Counted from the first letter of the stretch, positions 43,749 to 53,093 are shown. The stretch is DNA of 64,000 nt from Turneriella sp942492915 (GCA_942492915.1 OW818662.1:2914001-2978000), one strand, 5' to 3'. Notes: generated by a model from the letters alone, not told the origin. Made by a program: numbers and translations.

Positions 43749-44696
43749 TCAGCCAACAGTGACGAGTACTTTGCCCGCGTGGCCGCCATCTTTGAGCGAC
43801 TGGTACGCTTCACGGGTTTTCGCGAGCGGAAATTTTGCCGCGATCACCGCCTGCAGTTTTTTTTGGGTGAGCAGCTTTTCGATGAGTTCGAAGCCGCTTC
43901 TACGCGTGCTGAGATTGGCCATAATAACCCGCGGGCCACCAAAAACAAACGGCAACACTGCTCGTGCGATGGTCAATCCTCGTGGTGTGGTGGTCACGTA
44001 TTTGCCACCCTTAACCAGAAGGCGTGCCGCGGTGGCATAGGGCACAGAGCCATACGCGTCATAGAAGAGATCAAATTTTTCACCCAAGGTTTCGAGGTTC
44101 GTAACCTTGTAGTCGAGGGCGACATCGGCGCCGAGCGACTTCACGAACGCAATATTCTTCTGACTGCACAGCGTCGTGACATGCGCGCCAAAATATTTGC
44201 CGAGCTGCAGAGCGAAATGCCCGACGCCGCCACTCGCACCGGCGATGAGCATGCGTTTGCCTTTTGCGTCGCCGCTCAGCGTGTAGCCATTCAATGCAGT
44301 CAAAGCGCCGACGCCGATTGCACCCATCGTTTCAAAACTGAACCCTTCGGGAATATGGCGCAGCACCTTCGTATAGGTGACTGCTTTCTCGGCATGCGAA
44401 CCCGGGCCGCCGAGAAACGACGTTGTGATGCCGTACACCCTATCGCCTTTTTTGAAGCGCGTTACGTTCGCGCCGGTTTCGAGCACCACTCCCGCGAAGT
44501 CGCTGCCCGGTATGCGCGGAAACTTACCGCCAAAGAGTTTCAGCCCCTCACCTTCAAGAATTTTGTAATCGACGGGATTGACCGATGCCGCTTTGACAGC
44601 GACAACGACCTGCCAGCGCCCAGGTTTGGGGTCGGGCATTTCGCCGAATTGAATCACATCAGGCGCGCCGAGGCGTTCGAAGTAGGCAGCTTGCAT
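43749..44696 (-). CDS. MDR-superfamily NAD(P)-dependent alcohol dehydrogenase/quinone oxidoreductase
   Basis: The 315-residue protein has the GroES-like N-domain with GSDFAGVVLETGANVTRFKKGDRVYG and a Rossmann domain with AGASGGVGHFALQLGKYFGA. No structural zinc Cys cluster is seen, which favours the quinone-oxidoreductase branch. Cofactor is NAD(P)H and substrate unknown. It is first in a two-gene unit with the zinc-ribbon membrane gene. Confidence 0.9.
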   Translation of the reverse strand: MQAAYFERLGAPDVIQFGEMPDPKPGRWQVVVAVKAASVNPVDYKILEGEGLKLFGGKFPRIPGSDFAGVVLETGANVTRFKKGDRVYGITTSFLGGPGSHAEKAVTYTKVLRHIPEGFSFETMGAIGVGALTALNGYTLSGDAKGKRMLIAGASGGVGHFALQLGKYFGAHVTTLCSQKNIAFVKSLGADVALDYKVTNLETLGEKFDLFYDAYGSVPYATAARLLVKGGKYVTTTPRGLTIARAVLPFVFGGPRVIMANLSTRRSGFELIEKLLTQKKLQAVIAAKFPLAKTREAYQSLKDGGHAGKVLVTVG

Positions 44697-44812
44697 GCGT
44701 GCATTGAGTGTTCGCGAAGGTAGCCTGTAAAGCTGTCTCCCGATGATTTCAGTTTTGGTGCGCCGGGCCTGAAAGAACTTGACGCCTTCGTCAACTTTGC
44801 CAAGGCGAGCGC

Positions 44813-45634
44813 ATGCAAGCCAACAGCAATACCGAGCATAAACTCACTGTACGCAAGGGACCGGCAGAAATACCGCAAGACCCACGCAGCGTCTTTGAGG
44901 GCAGCGTTGTGCTGTCGCACTTCTTTAATGCGATGAGCCTCCTGTTTCCGCGCGGTGAAGAGTTCTTCATCGACAGCGTGCGCAAATTTGCCGACCGCAC
45001 GCCGCCCGAACTCAAGAACGACGTCAAGGCCTTCATCGGGCAAGAGGCGATGCACGGCAAAGTGCACCGCGGTTGGAACGAACACACACAGGCGAGTGGC
45101 TACGATGTTTCGGCGGTTGCGAACCTCATGGAAAGCGCGCTCAGCAATTTTGACAGACTCGATTTTATTCACCCGGCGCTTGGCCTTTCTGTGACCGCGG
45201 CTCTCGAACACGTCACGGCGACACAGTCTGCGTGGTTTTTGCGCCACCCCGAATTTGTCGGCCGTCTCGAACCGAAGGCGCGCGACATCACACTTTGGCA
45301 TTCATGCGAAGAGATTGAACACCGCCACGTGGCATTCGATCTTCTGAAAGTTGTCGATGACAGTTACGCACTACGCGTCGGCGGTCACGTTCTGGGCCAG
45401 GTGCTCTTGTGGGGCAGTGCGTTTTACGGGTTAGGATTGATTCTGTCACAAGAGAAATCGCTGACCGTTGGCGAGATGCTCGCAGAACTGAGACAAAATC
45501 TGCCGGGCCTTGCCGAATTTACGCGCAATAACGTAGAACAGTTCTTTGAATATTTCAGGCCAGACTTTCACCCCGAAGACGACGACAGCCGACCATTAGC
45601 GGCTGCGTATCTGGCTGAGAAGAAGATCGCGTAA
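44813..45634 (+). CDS. PF10118 metal-dependent hydrolase, copy 2
   Basis: The 273-residue protein shares the PF10118 layout with the copy at 30963: SVVLSHFFNAMSLLFPRGEEFFIDSVRKF, then FIGQEAMHGKVHRGWNE and HSCEEIEHRHVAFDLL with the metal-binding E/H residues. The two paralogues are clearly diverged. This one lies divergent from the MDR gene, and its function is also unknown. Confidence 0.85.
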   Translation: MQANSNTEHKLTVRKGPAEIPQDPRSVFEGSVVLSHFFNAMSLLFPRGEEFFIDSVRKFADRTPPELKNDVKAFIGQEAMHGKVHRGWNEHTQASGYDVSAVANLMESALSNFDRLDFIHPALGLSVTAALEHVTATQSAWFLRHPEFVGRLEPKARDITLWHSCEEIEHRHVAFDLLKVVDDSYALRVGGHVLGQVLLWGSAFYGLGLILSQEKSLTVGEMLAELRQNLPGLAEFTRNNVEQFFEYFRPDFHPEDDDSRPLAAAYLAEKKIA

Positions 45635-45686
45635 GTGATCTAAACCTTTGCCTGCGCGCAGCCTTGAGAGTAATCTCCGCCCAGAG

Positions 45687-46640
45687 CTAGTACCGATCGC
45701 CAACAACGCCTTGCTCAATTAACGTCTGCAGGCGGTTCAGATTCTCGGTGCTCAGAGTTATTTTTTGTGCTGCCCAGTTTTCTTGCAAGCGCTCAATTTT
45801 TCGTGTTCCTGGAATTGCGGCGAGATTTTCATCGCGTGACAGCAGCCACGCCAATGCGACCTGGGCCGGTGTGGCCCCAATGTCTTTTGCCACTGCATCG
45901 ACGAGCAGCGCCAATTGGCTGTTCTTTGCCATCGCTTCTTCGCTAAATCGCGGATTCGTGAGCCTCCAGTCTCCGGGCTCTAAATCGCTTTGCGAGCGGA
46001 TTCCCCCAGATAAAAAACCGCGCCCGAGGGGACTGTAAGCGACAAATCCGATGCCGAGCTTCTGGGTGGTCGGCAAGATTTCGGCCTCGACCTCGCGCGA
46101 CCATAAAGAGTACTCGGTCTGGAGCGCGCTCACCGGATACACCGCATGCGCGCGGGCAATCGTTTCTGGGTCTGCCTCAGACAATCCGATGTAGCGCACT
46201 TTCCCCGCCTTTACAAGCTCTGCCATCGCGCCGACTGTTTCTTCGATCGGTGTATTGGGGTCGAGGCGATGCTGGTAGTAGAGGTCTATGTAATCAGTCT
46301 TGAGGCGCTTGAGCGATGCATCACAACTTGCCCTCACATAATCTGCTCCTCCCTTAATACCTTGCCAACTGCCGTCTTCCCCACGGGAAACGCCAAATTT
46401 CGTGGCGAGGATAATTTTATCGCGGCGCCCGGTGAGTGCCTTTGACAATAAAATTTCATTGGTGAAAGGGCCATACATGTCTGATGTATCCCAGAACGTA
46501 CACCCAAGATTTACTGCACGATCGAGCACGGAAAGATTTTGAGCCTCAGAAGAAGAACCGTAAAAATCCGACATCCCCATGCAGCCTAAACCGATTGCAG
46601 AGACGCGCAGACCTTGTGTACCGAGGTTTACTTGCTTCAT
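45687..46640 (-). CDS. Aldo/keto reductase
   Basis: The 317-residue TIM-barrel NADPH-dependent oxidoreductase has the AKR start LGTQGLRVSAIGLGCMGMSDFYG, FWDTSDMYG with the catalytic Asp and Tyr, LATKFG with the Lys and a DLYYQHRLDP segment with the His. It is second in an operon with the SDR (18 bases), and the divergent LysR gene probably controls both. The substrate is unknown. Confidence 0.93.
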   Translation of the reverse strand: MKQVNLGTQGLRVSAIGLGCMGMSDFYGSSSEAQNLSVLDRAVNLGCTFWDTSDMYGPFTNEILLSKALTGRRDKIILATKFGVSRGEDGSWQGIKGGADYVRASCDASLKRLKTDYIDLYYQHRLDPNTPIEETVGAMAELVKAGKVRYIGLSEADPETIARAHAVYPVSALQTEYSLWSREVEAEILPTTQKLGIGFVAYSPLGRGFLSGGIRSQSDLEPGDWRLTNPRFSEEAMAKNSQLALLVDAVAKDIGATPAQVALAWLLSRDENLAAIPGTRKIERLQENWAAQKITLSTENLNRLQTLIEQGVVGDRY

Positions 46641-46658
46641 AATTTAATCCCCACGTGC

Positions 46659-47411
46659 TCAAGAGAGCGTGCCACCAGAGGCTTCGATGCGTTGTGCATT
46701 GACCCAGCGCGCATCTTCAGAAAGCAGCGAAGCGACGAGGGGCCCAATATCATCGGGTACGCCGGCGCGGCCAAGATTGGTGATAGAAGAGATCATCTTG
46801 TTGAGTTCGGCGTTGTCGCGCACGGCACCGCCGCCAAAGTCAGTTTCGATCGCTCCGGGTGCCAACGTGTTAGCGGTGATACCGCGCGCACCCAATTCTT
46901 TTGCCAGGTAGCGTGTGAACACTTCTACGCCGCCTTTCATCGTAGCGTACGCCGCGTAGCCGGGAAAAGTAAAGCGTGTGAGGCCAGTGGAAACATTCAG
47001 AATTCTTCCCTTGTCGTTCATCAGCGGCAAAAGTTTCTGCGTCAGAAAGAATGGACCCTTCAGGTGCGTATTCACCATTTGATCGAATTGCTCTTCAGTA
47101 GTATCCTGGAACGCCGCGTGGACACCAACGCCGGCGTTATTTACGAGAAAGTCGAATTTCTCCTGACCCCATTTTTGCTTCAAGAGCTTTTGCGCGTCGC
47201 CCACGAAATCTGTAAACGAGGCGATGTGCGTCACATCGAGTTTTAATGCCGCTGCTTTACCGCCAGCATTTTCGATTTCAGCCACCACATGCGCCGCGTC
47301 GTCGTGCTGCTTGTGGTAAGTCACAATCACGCCGACGCCTCTTTTGCCCGTGTGGATTGCCGCACTTTTGCCTAGACCACGGCTACCACCAGTAATTATT
47401 GCTATTTTCAT
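46659..47411 (-). CDS. SDR-family oxidoreductase
   Basis: The 250-residue SDR has TGGSRGLGKS (8-17), VNNAGVGVH (about 90) and the catalytic Ser in VSTGLTRFTFPGYAAYATMKGGVE with Tyr and Lys. The start at 47411 has a strong AGGAGA upstream. It is first in the SDR/AKR operon, divergent from a LysR-type regulator, so it is probably induced by that regulator's ligand. Confidence 0.92.
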   Translation of the reverse strand: MKIAIITGGSRGLGKSAAIHTGKRGVGVIVTYHKQHDDAAHVVAEIENAGGKAAALKLDVTHIASFTDFVGDAQKLLKQKWGQEKFDFLVNNAGVGVHAAFQDTTEEQFDQMVNTHLKGPFFLTQKLLPLMNDKGRILNVSTGLTRFTFPGYAAYATMKGGVEVFTRYLAKELGARGITANTLAPGAIETDFGGGAVRDNAELNKMISSITNLGRAGVPDDIGPLVASLLSEDARWVNAQRIEASGGTLS

Positions 47412-47452
47412 GTTGAATCTCCTATTTTTGCCTATTATATGTAGCTCAATCA

Positions 47453-47463
47453 TAGTTTAACTA
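47453..47463. promoter_or_regulatory. LysR-box candidate TAGTTTAACTA
   Basis: This 11-base odd palindrome (5-bp arms around one T) lies in the AT-rich divergent region between the SDR and LysR genes. LysR regulators bind short dyads there. The site is inferred. Confidence 0.35.
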
Positions 47464-47529
47464 ATATGAACAAACTAAGCAATTTTAATTCACTATTCAG
47501 TTTTAGATAATAATGTGATATGGTCATTC

Positions 47530-48426
47530 ATGGATAAAATCGTCGCCATCAAAACCTTTGTGCGCGTCGCAGAACTCGAAAGTTTCAGCCAGGCCGCACA
47601 GAGTCTGAATCTCGCTAAAGCCTCGGTCACCATCATAATTCAGTCACTTGAATCTTTGCTTTCCGTAAAGCTTCTCGAGCGCACCACGCGCCGGGTGCAG
47701 CTCACCTCTGAGGGAAAAACTTTTCTTGAGCGCAGCAAAGACATTCTCAGTGATTTGGAAGATATCGAGACGATGTTTGTGAGCGATGGCGCGCAAATTA
47801 CCGGAAAAATCCGCGTCGACATGACGGGCCCCATGGCGAGAAACACCGTGATTCCCCGGTTGGGTGAATTTTTGCAAAAATTTCCCGGTATCGAAATCGA
47901 ACTTAGCAGCAGCGAAAGGCGCGTCGATTTGATTCGCGAGGGAATCGACTGCGTGGTGCGGGGTGGAAAGTACAGCGAGCCTGGTCTGGCAGAGCGACCG
48001 CTCGGCGAACTGGCGATAGTGAATGTCGCCAGCCCCTCTTACCTCGAGGTACATGGTACCCCTGAGAACCTGGCTGATTTGAATTCGCATAAGCTGATTT
48101 TTTTCCAGCCCATTCTGGGGGTGCCACAGCATGGTTTTGAATATTTCGATGGCGAAAAATACCGCGAGATTAAAATGGGGGGATTCATTACAGTAAACAG
48201 CGCTGATGCGTACAAGGCGGCCTGCCTTGCAGGCCTCGGCATCTGCCAGACTCCCCGCATTGGGGTGGCCGACGAACTTAAGTCTGGCATGCTCACGGAA
48301 ATTTTGCCAAATTTCAGGGCTGAACCGATGCTTCTGAAATTGGTTTATCCACAACGGCGCATGCTTGCGAAACGCGTGCGCGTTTTCATCGACTGGTTAG
48401 AGCCGGTCATTAAGCAGAGTCTGTGA
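47530..48426 (+). CDS. LysR-family transcriptional regulator
   Basis: The 298-residue protein from MDKIVAIKTFVRVAEL has the LysR helix-turn-helix at about 5-62 (SFSQAAQSLNLAKASVTIIIQSLE) and the substrate-binding domain after about 90. It is divergent from the SDR/AKR operon, the usual arrangement for a LysR regulator and its target. The inducer is not evident. A second in-frame start at 47515 is less likely because the family begins near MDKI. Confidence 0.92.
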   Translation: MDKIVAIKTFVRVAELESFSQAAQSLNLAKASVTIIIQSLESLLSVKLLERTTRRVQLTSEGKTFLERSKDILSDLEDIETMFVSDGAQITGKIRVDMTGPMARNTVIPRLGEFLQKFPGIEIELSSSERRVDLIREGIDCVVRGGKYSEPGLAERPLGELAIVNVASPSYLEVHGTPENLADLNSHKLIFFQPILGVPQHGFEYFDGEKYREIKMGGFITVNSADAYKAACLAGLGICQTPRIGVADELKSGMLTEILPNFRAEPMLLKLVYPQRRMLAKRVRVFIDWLEPVIKQSL

Positions 48427-48429
48427 AGA

Positions 48430-49353
48430 CTAAGCCGGCAGCATGGCGCGATCGTCGGCTGTTGTGAGAATGCTGCCTTCGGCAACATAGCAGGCCTGAA
48501 CCTCAGTACCAAGATTTTCATCGATCGTCAGCCGCACGTGGTGGTGCAGCTCGCTGCCCTCGTGTTTGAAAATGCGCGGCCAGCGCGCGGCGTTGACGTA
48601 GAGAATGCCGTCTTTGCGTGCCCACCACTGTTTCGGCTTTTTGCCGTGCTTTGTCGGGTAGTGCATATGCCCTGCGATAACTGCGAGAGGCGGCTTCTGA
48701 ATCGATCGCGCATACGTGACAGCTTCGGCCAGATCTGCGTCACCGAAATCGGTTTCTTGCGGTAAAAAATCCGCACCCCACATGTCAGTCGCAAGCTTAC
48801 CCAAACCAAACGGGCCATGGTGCGCCATGATCAGGTAATGACCATCTATCGCGTCGATGAGGCTCTTCAGCCTGTCGGTACTCTGCGTGAGCGTGCTGAC
48901 GCCATATCGCCTTTCGAGAAATGGCCTGAAGTTGACCGTGCCGTTCGTGCTGCCCATAGAAAACGGCCGCGCGGTAACAAGCCCCAGATCGGCCGCGAGC
49001 TGATGATTCGAGTAGCCGCAGAGCGTGGGCCCCGTGAGTTCAGTCTGCAAGCGCTGCATGCGAGTCACCTGCGAGTCGGCGCCGAAATTTATCAGCATCT
49101 CATTCTGCATCAATTCTCCGAGAAGCTGGCGCACACCCGTCGTGTCGTGGTTGCCCGGTATCAGGTACGTCGGTTTGGTGAGAGCGTTCAGCGCCGGCAA
49201 CAACCGGTACATGCTGTCGGGGTTTTTCGAGGCGAGATCGCCCACAAGAAGCAGCGCGTCATAATCTGAAGCGTTGAAGAACTCGACGTCGAACGCGTCG
49301 AACTGCATGTGCATGTCGCCAATAATGGCAACGGTCAAGGTTTTATTTGCCAT
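48430..49353 (-). CDS. Calcineurin-like metallophosphoesterase
   Basis: From MANKTLTVAIIGDMHMQFD the protein is 307 residues. It shows the five metallophosphoesterase blocks: IIGDMHM, LLVGDLAS, IPGNHDTTG, MAHHGPFG and IAGHMHYP. It should be a di-metal phosphoesterase with unknown substrate. It is the last gene of a five-gene operon, and its ATG overlaps the SRPBCC stop by 11 bases. Confidence 0.93.
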   Translation of the reverse strand: MANKTLTVAIIGDMHMQFDAFDVEFFNASDYDALLLVGDLASKNPDSMYRLLPALNALTKPTYLIPGNHDTTGVRQLLGELMQNEMLINFGADSQVTRMQRLQTELTGPTLCGYSNHQLAADLGLVTARPFSMGSTNGTVNFRPFLERRYGVSTLTQSTDRLKSLIDAIDGHYLIMAHHGPFGLGKLATDMWGADFLPQETDFGDADLAEAVTYARSIQKPPLAVIAGHMHYPTKHGKKPKQWWARKDGILYVNAARWPRIFKHEGSELHHHVRLTIDENLGTEVQACYVAEGSILTTADDRAMLPA

Positions 49354-49810
49354 GATCCCTGCCTTTCTCCGCAACAGATTTTATCATCGCATTGCGTTCT
49401 ATCAGGAAATTTTTCAAATAACGCGCCAGAAACATCGTTTCCGCTATAGTTCCGAGAATACCCAGAGGAGCGCGAAAAGAAAAGTTGTCGATCATACGCG
49501 TACCGCCTGCGGTTTTCGCGAACCGATGCTCGTGCCGCATGCTCTTGAAAATTCCGCGCGTCATCTCGTCGACGAATCGGTACGGTCGGTCGAACTCTGT
49601 AATTTTTACCGAGAGAGTCTGCCAAAAGCCGAGGTGCTTTGCACGCCAGGTGACCTCATCACCGAGTTCAAAGAGGCCCGTCGTGCGGCCCGCGATGACG
49701 TGCTCGCCGGTTCTCGACGTCGAATCGAGATGCAACTCGACGCTGCGCGATAGGTCAAACACCACTTCAGGTGCCGCGGCAATTTCGGTAACGAGGTGAA
49801 TGACTGCCAT
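49343..49810 (-). CDS. SRPBCC-family protein
   Basis: The 155-residue protein begins MAVIHLVTEIAAAPEVVFDLSRSVELHLDST, the start of the polyketide-cyclase/SRPBCC family, and ends in a helix with ARYLKNFLIERN. An AAAGGT precedes the start. It probably binds a hydrophobic ligand, but no catalysis is evident. It lies five bases after the GH18 gene and overlaps the metallophosphoesterase gene. Confidence 0.85.
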   Translation of the reverse strand: MAVIHLVTEIAAAPEVVFDLSRSVELHLDSTSRTGEHVIAGRTTGLFELGDEVTWRAKHLGFWQTLSVKITEFDRPYRFVDEMTRGIFKSMRHEHRFAKTAGGTRMIDNFSFRAPLGILGTIAETMFLARYLKNFLIERNAMIKSVAEKGRDHGK

Positions 49811-49814
49811 ACCT

Positions 49815-50780
49815 TTAGAGTTCAAAACCCGCTCGCCAATAGGCAACGCCGCGAAAACGTCTGGCTGCCGCGAGTTCATCGAACTGCTGGTAAAGTGAAG
49901 CAGCGGGATAATACGCTGGGCCCGGCGCCGTGTCTTTCATGAGACAACCTTCGGATTCGACTGCCTGCCCGCCCAATTTGTCAAACTGCGACCTGCTGAT
50001 TGCCCTTGTCTTAGCGCCAAAATGGTAGCCATACAGCGGTGCGCCGAGCCAGATATTTTCTGGGGGCAAGGCAGCCAACGCCTCGTGGTTCGCCGCGACC
50101 CAGCCAATGTCGCTGACGCAGCCCGGCGGTGTTCCGGGCCGGTGGTGATCGTAGAGCATCACAACCAGACTGACACTTTCTGCAGCAATGTCGGGTAGCT
50201 TGTGAAAGGCCGACCAGGCCTCAGGCATGCCGATCGGAGCAAAAACTGCCACTGAAAGTTGAAATCCAGAACCAAGCCTGCCGTGTAGCAGGTGAATATA
50301 CTCAATGAATGCATCGGCGTAGGCTGGTGAGACGTATTCAAAATCGAGCTGCACCCCGCCGAATTTGCCATGGCGCAAGAGAAACGCGACGAGCCCCGCA
50401 ATACTTTGGCTGCGCGTCTGGGCGTCAGAAAGAATCTTCACGCCTGCCGCGGCATCTTTTAGCCCGACCAACAGATGGTGCTTCACAGCAGGATCCTTCG
50501 GCGAAGGTGTTGGCTGACGCGAGCTCTGGCGAAACCTTCGCGGCGGCGCACGAAAATGCTCCATAGCCGCAAGGGCAGGCCCGGCATTCTGCAATCGCCC
50601 CTGCTGGTCGAGTCGAGCGCCTGTCCACACGACATCGCTCACCGTTTGGTTTTGAGGACGCCAATCATACCCTTGGGGTAATGCCTCGGGCACCACGTAG
50701 AGCATGCGCTGCAGGTTAACCGGCTGAGGCCGGCATCGAACAAAAATGGCGCAGCAGATCGTGATGAGAAATAATCGCAA
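49815..50780 (-). CDS. GH18-like glycoside hydrolase, secreted or lipidated
   Basis: The 321-residue protein has a signal-like start (MRLFLITICCAIFVRC) in which the Cys at 16 could be lipidated. The core resembles GH18: FGGVQLDFEYVSPAYADAFIEYIHLLH keeps the D-x-E of the catalytic motif, followed by a barrel with LVVMLYDHHRPG and IWLGAPLYGYHFG. The start is a TTG at 50780 with AAAGGA just upstream inside the enoyl-CoA gene. It should act on a chitin- or peptidoglycan-like polymer, which is inferred. Confidence 0.75.
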   Translation of the reverse strand: MRLFLITICCAIFVRCRPQPVNLQRMLYVVPEALPQGYDWRPQNQTVSDVVWTGARLDQQGRLQNAGPALAAMEHFRAPPRRFRQSSRQPTPSPKDPAVKHHLLVGLKDAAAGVKILSDAQTRSQSIAGLVAFLLRHGKFGGVQLDFEYVSPAYADAFIEYIHLLHGRLGSGFQLSVAVFAPIGMPEAWSAFHKLPDIAAESVSLVVMLYDHHRPGTPPGCVSDIGWVAANHEALAALPPENIWLGAPLYGYHFGAKTRAISRSQFDKLGGQAVESEGCLMKDTAPGPAYYPAASLYQQFDELAAARRFRGVAYWRAGFEL

Positions 50781-51566
50781 CTAACTTCCTTTGTAGCGAG
50801 CCGGTCGTTTCTCGATAAATGACTGCATCGCCTCTTTAAAATCATTTGTTTGATTGAGCTGGTATTGTTCGTTGAGCTCGAACTGCTGCGATTCAGCGAG
50901 TGTCGCTGTTACGCCAAAATTTGCGATACGCTTGTTCAGCGAGACCGCCTGCGGTGGCAGCGCCATAATCTTCTTAATGAGGATATCCACCTCACACGCC
51001 AGTTTTTCGCTGGTACAGACTCTGGTTAAAAAACCCATCTGTTGCATTTCGCCCGCAGAAAATTTCTCGCCAAGCATTGCCATACGTTTAGTGTGCGCGA
51101 GGCCAATGATGCGCCTTACGCGGCTGAGCCCCATGATGACGCCGATGCTGCGCTGCACTTCGGGCAATGCATAGATTGCCCGGTCACTGCTGATGCGAAA
51201 GTCAGCGCAGGCAGAGAGTATCACGCCGGCGCCGATACAAAAACCTTTGATCTCTGCGATGATAGGTTTATGAATTGCTTCAAAAGCATCGATACAGCGC
51301 TGGCCTGCCGCGAGGTGTTCGGCATAGGTCTCAAATGGCTGCCCCGCCATCTGTTGAATCACCGCGACATCCATGCCGACGGAGAAGTGTTTGCCTTCGC
51401 TTTTCAGTACGACCGCGCGAATACTCTCGTTTTCACGGATACTCTCGCTGATCGCTTTGAGCTCAGCGAGGCATTCAAGGTTGATATTATTGCCGGTGGC
51501 GGGACGGTTCAGCGAAACCGTCGCGACACTGTTTTCAATGCGAAACAGCCAATGCTGCAGCGCCAT
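50781..51566 (-). CDS. Enoyl-CoA hydratase/isomerase family protein
   Basis: The 261-residue crotonase-fold protein has LNRPATGNNINLECLAEL, GKHFSVGMDVAVIQQ and IAEIKGFCIGAGVILSACADFRISS with the oxyanion-hole Gly residues. The Glu pair of true hydratases is not clear here, so isomerase or another crotonase activity is possible. It lies one base after the GPx gene, in the same five-gene operon. Confidence 0.88.
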   Translation of the reverse strand: MALQHWLFRIENSVATVSLNRPATGNNINLECLAELKAISESIRENESIRAVVLKSEGKHFSVGMDVAVIQQMAGQPFETYAEHLAAGQRCIDAFEAIHKPIIAEIKGFCIGAGVILSACADFRISSDRAIYALPEVQRSIGVIMGLSRVRRIIGLAHTKRMAMLGEKFSAGEMQQMGFLTRVCTSEKLACEVDILIKKIMALPPQAVSLNKRIANFGVTATLAESQQFELNEQYQLNQTNDFKEAMQSFIEKRPARYKGS

Positions 51567-51567
51567 T

Positions 51568-52050
51568 TTACAGAAGGTTTTCTATATCCGCCGCAAGGTC
51601 TTCGGGTTTTGTGTTGGGTGCATAACGTTTCACCGGGTTACCCTCTTTATCGACGAGAAATTTGGTGAAGTTCCATTTGATTGCTTCGATGCCGAGAATA
51701 CCCGGCTTTTCAGAGGTAAGGTATTTGAACAGCGGATGCGCGCCCGAACCGTTCACGTCGATTTTGCCAAACATGGGAAACTTGACGCCGTAGTTCAGCT
51801 GGCAGAATTCTTGAATCTGCTCACTGGTTCCTGGTTCTTGTGCGCCGAACTGGTTGCACGGAAAGCCGAGAATGACCAGACCGCGGTCTTTGTATTTTTC
51901 GTAGAGCAACTCGAGGCCCGCGAACTGTGGGGTGAAACCGCACTTGCTGGCGGTGTTCACAATCAGGACAACTTTGCCTTTGTAATCGGCGAGACTGATT
52001 TCTTTGCCGGCAATGGTCGCGGCTGTGAATTCGTGTATGGTTTGTGGCAT
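51568..52050 (-). CDS. Glutathione peroxidase-family protein
   Basis: The 160-residue thioredoxin-fold peroxidase has the peroxidatic Cys in VNTASKCGFTPQ, the Gln in FPCNQFGAQEPG and the Trp in IKWNFTKFLVD, with Cys in place of Sec. A second Cys (PCNQF) may resolve it through thioredoxin. It is the first gene of the operon with enoyl-CoA hydratase, GH18, SRPBCC and metallophosphoesterase genes, so peroxide stress may induce the set. Confidence 0.93.
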   Translation of the reverse strand: MPQTIHEFTAATIAGKEISLADYKGKVVLIVNTASKCGFTPQFAGLELLYEKYKDRGLVILGFPCNQFGAQEPGTSEQIQEFCQLNYGVKFPMFGKIDVNGSGAHPLFKYLTSEKPGILGIEAIKWNFTKFLVDKEGNPVKRYAPNTKPEDLAADIENLL

Positions 52051-52175
52051 ATGCACATGAATCTAAGCATTTGTGGCGGCGTCAGCCAGAATAAGCCCGG
52101 CTGTGTGACAGGGGCGCCAGGCGGCGCCTCATCGGAACCTCGTTTACGCACTCATTCGGCTTCTATCCCTAGCCC

Positions 52176-52700
52176 ATGGCTACGGACATTAACTATTCAC
52201 AGGCCGATGAACTTGCTGCATTGGTAGAAGAACGTTTTCAGCAACTCATCGAAGAAGGCGCATTCGCCGTTCTCGAAGACAAGTTGCTCGCGCTTGCGAA
52301 AACCGGCAGCGAAGACCAGGCGGTAACGCTCTCTTTACAATTCAAGCTCTCAGACTCTGAGCGCGAGCGCGAAGTGATCATTGCAGAAACAAGCCGGGCA
52401 TGGCTGAGCGACGGCGACACCTATGACTTCAACCACAATGATTCGAGTGTGCGCTACCTGTGCGACGGCGAGATCAAGGTCTTTCAGCGCAACGGGTGCC
52501 CGCATTGCTGGGGCGAATGGGAAAACAAAATGCAGAATCCGACTTGTCCCGATTGCGGCTATGAACTCGGTAATCAGGTAAAGATTCTGGTCGACGACAA
52601 TGCCTGCCCGCACTGCCTCGAAGGCCGCGTCTCGCGGCAAGAACCGCGCTGCGATGCATGCGGTGAACAGATAGAAGAACGCTTTGTCAGCTGGGGATAA
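52176..52700 (+). CDS. Zinc-ribbon protein, unknown
   Basis: The 174-residue protein has a helical N-terminal part (about 1-100) and a C-terminal double ribbon with CPHC (108-111), CPDC (123-126), CPHC (144-147) and CDAC (158-161). This matches no family I can name. It is cytoplasmic, and the ribbon suggests nucleic-acid or protein contacts. It is divergent from the GPx gene and convergent with the four-TM protein. Confidence 0.7.
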   Translation: MATDINYSQADELAALVEERFQQLIEEGAFAVLEDKLLALAKTGSEDQAVTLSLQFKLSDSEREREVIIAETSRAWLSDGDTYDFNHNDSSVRYLCDGEIKVFQRNGCPHCWGEWENKMQNPTCPDCGYELGNQVKILVDDNACPHCLEGRVSRQEPRCDACGEQIEERFVSWG

Positions 52701-52703
52701 CTC

Positions 52704-53093
52704 TCATAGAGCGGGCATAATAAAAAGCAAGCGCATATTAAGCACCGCAAGAACGAGACAGACCGGAGTCCATAGCAGGCGTTCGGCGCGACTGCGCGAG
52801 ATGGCATTCATGAAGGTGCCGAGCACGGCGTAACCGGCTATAACCCACGACACCGCGCGCAAATGAGACTGCGCAACAACTGAAACAAACCCGGCTTGCT
52901 GTAGGTTCACAGCGGCAAAGGCCAGCAATAAAAAACACGAGAACACGCTGGCAATGCGCAGCCTGCGCGGCAACACACCCTGGTGCTGGCCGCCGAATGC
53001 GTATATACCCCATGGTTTGCCGCTCGCGAGCATTACCTGGAAAACTGCAATCATGATGTGCAGTGTCGCTGAAGCCAATGCGAGAAACACCAT
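52704..53093 (-). CDS. Four-TM membrane protein
   Basis: The 129-residue protein has four hydrophobic segments (about 1-20, 45-65, 78-96 and 105-128) and no recognised domain. It shares one base with the CPBP protease gene upstream and is probably co-transcribed with it. The function is unknown. Confidence 0.65.
   Translation of the reverse strand: MVFLALASATLHIMIAVFQVMLASGKPWGIYAFGGQHQGVLPRRLRIASVFSCFLLLAFAAVNLQQAGFVSVVAQSHLRAVSWVIAGYAVLGTFMNAISRSRAERLLWTPVCLVLAVLNMRLLFIMPAL

Noticed and set aside
43779..44723. A 314-codon plus-strand open frame opposite the MDR dehydrogenase
   Set aside because: The minus-strand frame encodes a clear MDR enzyme with conserved motifs. The plus frame has no recognisable domain and is typical of antisense frames in GC-rich genes.
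48218..48245. GGCCTGC/GCAGGCC stem in the LysR gene
   Set aside because: The encoded AACLAGLGIC is the normal LysR sequence here, so the small palindrome is likely chance in GC-rich DNA.
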